Shown here one piece after another: positions 60,763 to 64,000 of a stretch of DNA of 64,000 bases; the stretch's first letter is position 1; the number at the start of each line of letters is the position of its first letter. Under the pieces are notes generated by a model that did no database searches, had not been told where the DNA came from, and saw nothing but the letters and a program-made list of their open reading frames with translations. Source of the DNA: an uncultured SAR86 cluster bacterium (GTDB lineage Bacteria > Pseudomonadota > Gammaproteobacteria > Magnimaribacterales > Magnimaribacteraceae). The stretch spans positions 20,068 to 84,067 of the forward strand of contig CACAIY010000004.1 in assembly GCA_902532675.1 (NCBI GenBank), read 5' to 3'. The position numbers and the translations under genes were made by a program.

Positions 60763-61803
60763 CTATTTTGCAGATTTTAATTTCTTCTGTAATTTAGTAT
60801 TTGAAGTAGTGTAAGCAAAAGGAACTTTTTCTCCAGGGTAACTTCTTCTGTAAGCTTCTTGAACAGCTAATGTTGTTTCATGAAATCCGCAAAGAATTAA
60901 ATCTAATTTTCCTGGATAGTCATTAATGTCTCCAACTGCAAAGATTCCTTCTACGCTAGTCTGAAATTTTTCAGCATCAACAGCTATCTTCTTGTCAGAC
61001 AGTTCCAAGTTCCAATCAACTATTGGTCCTAGTTTTTTATTTAAGCCAAAAAGAAATAAGATTTCATCACACTCCAAGTCTTCTATCTCCTTGGTTTCAA
61101 AGTTTTTTACAGAAACACCTTTAATTACTTCATCAAAGATCAGCTTTTCTATAACAAATGGGGTCTTAAGATCAACTTGACCTGTTTCTACTAATTCCCT
61201 CATTTGAGCCTCTGTATTAGGAACTCCTCTAAAAGCGTCTCTTCGGTGCACTAATTTTAATGATTTAGTGATATCTGCTAATTCTACAGTCCAATCTAAA
61301 GCGCTATCTCCTCCACCAAAGATTATTAAATTTTTATCTTTGTATTTTTCTTTATCTTTTACGGCATAGGCAACACCTTTCTCCAAAAATTTATCAGGAT
61401 CTTCTATATTAGGAGGCCTTCTAGGCTCAAAAGAGCCAGCACCAGCTGCAATAAAAAGGCTTTTTGCTTGAAAGTGATTTCCTTCAGATGTTGTAACCTT
61501 CCAAGAAGAACTGCTTTCGTCAGAAAGTTCTTCTATAGAATTTACTCTCTCATTTAGATGTATTTGGTAATTGAATGGCTCTATTTGTTTTAATAGAGCG
61601 TTAACATGTTCTTCAGCTGTTTGATAAGGGACACCCGGGATATCATAAATAGGTTTTCCTGGATAAAGTTCTGAGCATTGTCCGCCCACTTTATCTAAGT
61701 TGTCTATTAATATGCACTCTAGGCCCAAAAGACCTGCTTCAAAAACAGTAAATAAAGCTACTGGACCAGCGCCAACAATGATTATATCTGTCTTGGTTTC
61801 CAT
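60763..61803 (-). CDS. ferredoxin/flavodoxin-NADP reductase, thioredoxin-reductase-like
   Basis: 346 residues from the ATG at 61803. The ORF track start at 61833 lies within the upstream gene; METKTDIIIVGAGP is preceded by that gene's stop (TAG-C-ATG). FAD motif GAGPVA, GGQCSELYPGKPIYDIPG, and NADPH motif FGGGDSALDW, without the CxxC of thioredoxin reductase, identify the YumC-type ferredoxin-NADP reductase. It supplies or drains electrons from ferredoxins, perhaps including the orphan Rieske ferredoxin at 11596. Confidence 0.88.
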   Translation of the reverse strand: METKTDIIIVGAGPVALFTVFEAGLLGLECILIDNLDKVGGQCSELYPGKPIYDIPGVPYQTAEEHVNALLKQIEPFNYQIHLNERVNSIEELSDESSSSWKVTTSEGNHFQAKSLFIAAGAGSFEPRRPPNIEDPDKFLEKGVAYAVKDKEKYKDKNLIIFGGGDSALDWTVELADITKSLKLVHRRDAFRGVPNTEAQMRELVETGQVDLKTPFVIEKLIFDEVIKGVSVKNFETKEIEDLECDEILFLFGLNKKLGPIVDWNLELSDKKIAVDAEKFQTSVEGIFAVGDINDYPGKLDLILCGFHETTLAVQEAYRRSYPGEKVPFAYTTSNTKLQKKLKSAK

Positions 61804-61804
61804 G

Positions 61805-62137
61805 CTATCTAACCTGCATCCCTGGTTCTGCACCTTGATCTGGAGATATTATAAAAATACCGATATCGTCATCTCCAGCAGCCAATATCATTCCTTCTGA
61901 AGTACCAAACCTCATTTTTCTCTCTTTTAAATTATTTACACAAACTACCATTTTATTAATTAAGTTTTCAGGTTCGTAAGCCTTTTTCATGCCTGCAAAT
62001 ACTGTTTTATTACCTAGATGACCCAAGTCTAATTCTAATTTAAGTAATTTATCAGCTTCCTCCACTGACTCTGCGTTTTCTATTCTTGCGATTCTTAGAT
62101 CTAATTTCATAAAATCTTCTATTGTTATGTCAGACAT
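61805..62137 (-). CDS. separate tRNA-binding domain of methionyl-tRNA synthetase
   Basis: 110-residue OB-fold tRNA-binding domain (EMAP-II/CsaA type). It aligns with the C-terminus of E. coli Met[45 protein letters not shown], and [13 protein letters not shown]. In most gammaproteobacteria this domain is fused to MetG through a linker. Here it begins inside the metG stop region (8-base overlap, different frame) with GGAA upstream of its ATG, so it is made as a separate coupled subunit that probably dimerises and aids tRNA binding. Confidence 0.9.
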   Translation of the reverse strand: MSDITIEDFMKLDLRIARIENAESVEEADKLLKLELDLGHLGNKTVFAGMKKAYEPENLINKMVVCVNNLKERKMRFGTSEGMILAAGDDDIGIFIISPDQGAEPGMQVR

Positions 62138-63782
62138 TTTTTAATTCCATTAATTGATTAATTTGATCATCTTCAATTCTAGTTAATAAAGGTTCAAAAG
62201 AATTTATTTTGTGCCCTAACAGAGGAACTTTAATATCATCCCAACAAGGCTCTTCATTTAAAAAATTGAAAGATTTTTTTGATAAATTAGGTGTAACAGG
62301 TTCAATCATAATTATTAGAATTCTAAATAGGTTCAATGCTGTACTACATACTTTATGAACAACATCTAAATTCTTTTCATCTTTAATTAGAACCCAGGGT
62401 TCCATTTTATCAACATATTGATTGGCTTTATCTGCAAGAGCCATAATTTCTTTCATAGCCTTATTAAGTCTTAAATTTTCATAATGATTAAAAACTTCTT
62501 TAGATACCATTATAAAGTCATTTATAAGGTCATCATTTTCAATCTCTTTCGATAATTCATTGTTGTAATGTTTCTTTAAAAAATTAGCAGATCTACTGGC
62601 AATATTAACCAGTTTATTAACTAAATCTGAATTAACCTTTTGTTTTAAGTCTTCCAGGTTCAAATCAATGTCATCAACTCCCGTACTCAATTTAGAGGCA
62701 AAGTAATATCTTAAATATTCAGGATCTAAAGTTTTAACGAAATCATCAGCGGATATAAAGTTACCTCTGGATTTTGACATTTTTTCTCCATCAAGAGTTA
62801 GGAATCCATGAGCAAAAACACCTGATGGTCTTTTAAAATCCGCATTTGATAGCATTACAGGAAAGAATAACGTATGGAAGTACATTATATCTTTTCCAAT
62901 GAAATGATAAATCTCAGAACTAGACTCAGGATCCCAGAACTTTTCAAATTCATTAGAATTTTGCTTGTTTAAATAATTTATATGGCTTGCTAAGTATCCA
63001 ATAGGGGCATCTAACCAAACATAAAAGAATTTATCTTTGTAGCCAGGAATTTCAAATCCAAAGTAGGGTGAGTCTCTACTTATATCCCAATCTTTTAAAT
63101 CCTCATCAAGCCATTCTGAAAGTTTATTTTGTACTGGTTTTTGAATTTTAGAATCTTTTAACCATCCTTCAATTTCTTGTTTGAGTTCACTTAGTTTAAA
63201 AAATAAGTGTTCAGATTCTTTTACAATTGGCGATGTGTTACTAAGAACAGATACAGGGTCAATTAATTCAATTGCTTCGTAGGTAGCACTACAGACTTCA
63301 CAGTTATCACCATATTGATCTTCAGCAAAGCATTTAGGACACTTGCCTTGAACGTAACGATCAGAAAGAAACATATTTCTTGAAGTATCATAGAGTTGTT
63401 CAATCGTCTTAACTTCAATTAAACCTTTTTCATCTAAAGCATTAAATATTCTTTCAGAAAGGATTCTATTTTCTTCGCTATGAGTTGTATGAAAATTATC
63501 ATGACCAATATTATATAAACTAAATGTATTAACATGATTTACATAGATTTCTTCAATTAACTCTTCAGGAGTTTTATTTAACTCTTCGGCTTTTAACATA
63601 ATTGGCGTGCCGTGAGCATCATCAGCACAAACGTAAGTGCAATTATTTCCAATCAATTTCTGATATCTTACCCATATATCTGTTTGTGTATGTTCTAAAA
63701 TATGCCCAAGATGGAGCGGTGCATTTGCATAAGGCAAGGCACTTGTAACTAAAATATTTCTTTTTTCAGTATTATTTGACAT
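62130..63782 (-). CDS. metG: methionyl-tRNA synthetase, catalytic part
   Basis: 550 residues. Class I signature HLGH (24-27), zinc-binding cysteines in [17 protein letters not shown] near 145, and KMSKS near 333 in [12 protein letters not shown] show an intact catalytic and anticodon-binding core. It charges tRNA-Met. It ends at [18 protein letters not shown], where E. coli MetG continues into a linker and the C-terminal dimerisation domain; that domain is the next gene. Divergent from mrp, as in many gammaproteobacteria. Confidence 0.96.
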   Translation of the reverse strand: MSNNTEKRNILVTSALPYANAPLHLGHILEHTQTDIWVRYQKLIGNNCTYVCADDAHGTPIMLKAEELNKTPEELIEEIYVNHVNTFSLYNIGHDNFHTTHSEENRILSERIFNALDEKGLIEVKTIEQLYDTSRNMFLSDRYVQGKCPKCFAEDQYGDNCEVCSATYEAIELIDPVSVLSNTSPIVKESEHLFFKLSELKQEIEGWLKDSKIQKPVQNKLSEWLDEDLKDWDISRDSPYFGFEIPGYKDKFFYVWLDAPIGYLASHINYLNKQNSNEFEKFWDPESSSEIYHFIGKDIMYFHTLFFPVMLSNADFKRPSGVFAHGFLTLDGEKMSKSRGNFISADDFVKTLDPEYLRYYFASKLSTGVDDIDLNLEDLKQKVNSDLVNKLVNIASRSANFLKKHYNNELSKEIENDDLINDFIMVSKEVFNHYENLRLNKAMKEIMALADKANQYVDKMEPWVLIKDEKNLDVVHKVCSTALNLFRILIIMIEPVTPNLSKKSFNFLNEEPCWDDIKVPLLGHKINSFEPLLTRIEDDQINQLMELKNV

Positions 63783-63857
63783 CTTGGAGTTAAAATATTG
63801 GATTTAAAAAAATATAAAGTAATTATAACTTAGTTAATTTAGATTTCTTTTTTATAA

Positions 63858-64000
63858 ATGAATCAAGCAGTTAATAACAAATTAAGAATTCCTGAGACTC
63901 TCAGAAAAGTAAAGAACATAGTTGGTGTTTTTTCTGCTAAGGGAGGAGTGGGTAAGTCAGCTATTGCATTGCAACTTGCTATTTCTCTTAAAAATAAAGG
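63858..64000 (+). CDS. mrp: Mrp/ApbC-type iron-sulfur carrier ATPase, 5' part
   Basis: Truncated by the window end: 47 codons, beginning MNQAVNNKLR. The deviant Walker A motif KGGVGKSA in VFSAKGGVGKSAIALQLA identifies the Mrp/NBP35 family, which binds and transfers Fe-S clusters. The divergent metG neighbour is the usual gammaproteobacterial context and supports the call. The N-terminal MIP18-like domain found in longer Mrp proteins seems to be missing. TAGATT (63840-63845) could be a -10. Confidence 0.85.
   Translation, partial: MNQAVNNKLRIPETLRKVKNIVGVFSAKGGVGKSAIALQLAISLKNK

Noticed and set aside
60759-60777. AAATCT-N7-AGATTT at the argG/reductase junction as a bidirectional terminator.
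   Set aside because: Only a 6-base AT-rich stem and poor T tract; too weak to call.
1-64000. Searched by eye for tRNA, rRNA, CRISPR arrays, insertion sequences, att sites and prophage genes.
   Set aside because: No cloverleaf, repeat-spacer array, transposase, integrase or terminal inverted repeats were seen; intergenic gaps are mostly too short to hold them.

Overview
The window reads as a dense, AT-rich (roughly one third G+C by eye) chromosome segment of a Gram-negative marine bacterium. A SAR86-type gammaproteobacterium is the best fit, but this is an inference. It rests on a divergent mrp/metG pair at the right end (a common gammaproteobacterial arrangement), a TonB receptor, a beta-barrel porin, a BCCT carrier and unusually many short-chain dehydrogenases, crotonases and serine hydrolases, all packed with almost no spacing. 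No rRNA, tRNA, insertion sequence, prophage, CRISPR array or replication origin was recognised. No gene-free stretch exceeds about 160 bases.

Layout. 1-810: a winged-helix-like regulator behind a palindrome, then a nested inverted repeat. 804-7381 (minus): an operon of M3 peptidase lipoprotein, DUF3445 haem oxidase-like protein, GH13 glucosidase, serine hydrolase and SDR. 7433-9552: a small membrane protein, an unassigned ferritin-like protein and a VOC protein. 9530-13121: a YwaF-like membrane protein, a nucleotide-transporter-like protein, a Rieske ferredoxin, a crotonase and a lipoprotein. 13118-28215: a catabolic region with a flavin hydroxylase, an extradiol-type VOC enzyme, an FAH enzyme, alpha/beta hydrolases, a haloalkane dehalogenase, an amidase, an acyl-CoA synthetase, crotonases, SDRs and a DUF3604 protein. 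28286-30257: a glutamine amidotransferase, a TauD-like dioxygenase and a cytidylyltransferase. 30282-35140: a phosphate island (phoB, phoR, porin, PhoU-like DUF47, Pit) with three PhoB-box-like sites. 35189-43466: SRAP, aquaporin, TetR/MFS pair, aminotransferase, hydrolase, MoxR/VWA pair and an exported methyltransferase. 43463-44526: two small unknown genes, a terminator, and hsp20 with a sigma-32 promoter and a ROSE-like RNA thermometer. 44632-53002: SDR, DUF1295, serine hydrolase, two alcohol dehydrogenases, a Bacteroidota-type PdxJ, a monothiol glutaredoxin and a TonB receptor. 53006-57471 (minus): a methyl/sulfur group of BCCT carrier, MetY, hydrolase and homocysteine methyltransferase. 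57509-64000: TPR-sulfotransferase, argG, ferredoxin reductase, a two-piece MetG and the start of mrp.

How it works together. The central region looks like a toolkit for ring hydroxylation, ring opening, dehalogenation and CoA-dependent breakdown of small organic compounds. The phosphate island couples sensing to a low-cost Pit uptake system and a porin. The BCCT/MetY/homocysteine methyltransferase group suggests methionine made from imported methylated compounds.

Two window-wide features stand out. Many transcription units seem to begin with leaderless mRNAs: a TAnnnT -10 box, then 6-8 bases, then the start codon, with no ribosome-binding site. Genes are also interlocked through shared stop codons (YTAR) in convergent pairs and TAATG junctions in tandem pairs. 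The strongest regulatory find is the hsp20 leader; the most puzzling unexplained element is the nested inverted repeat at 736-805.
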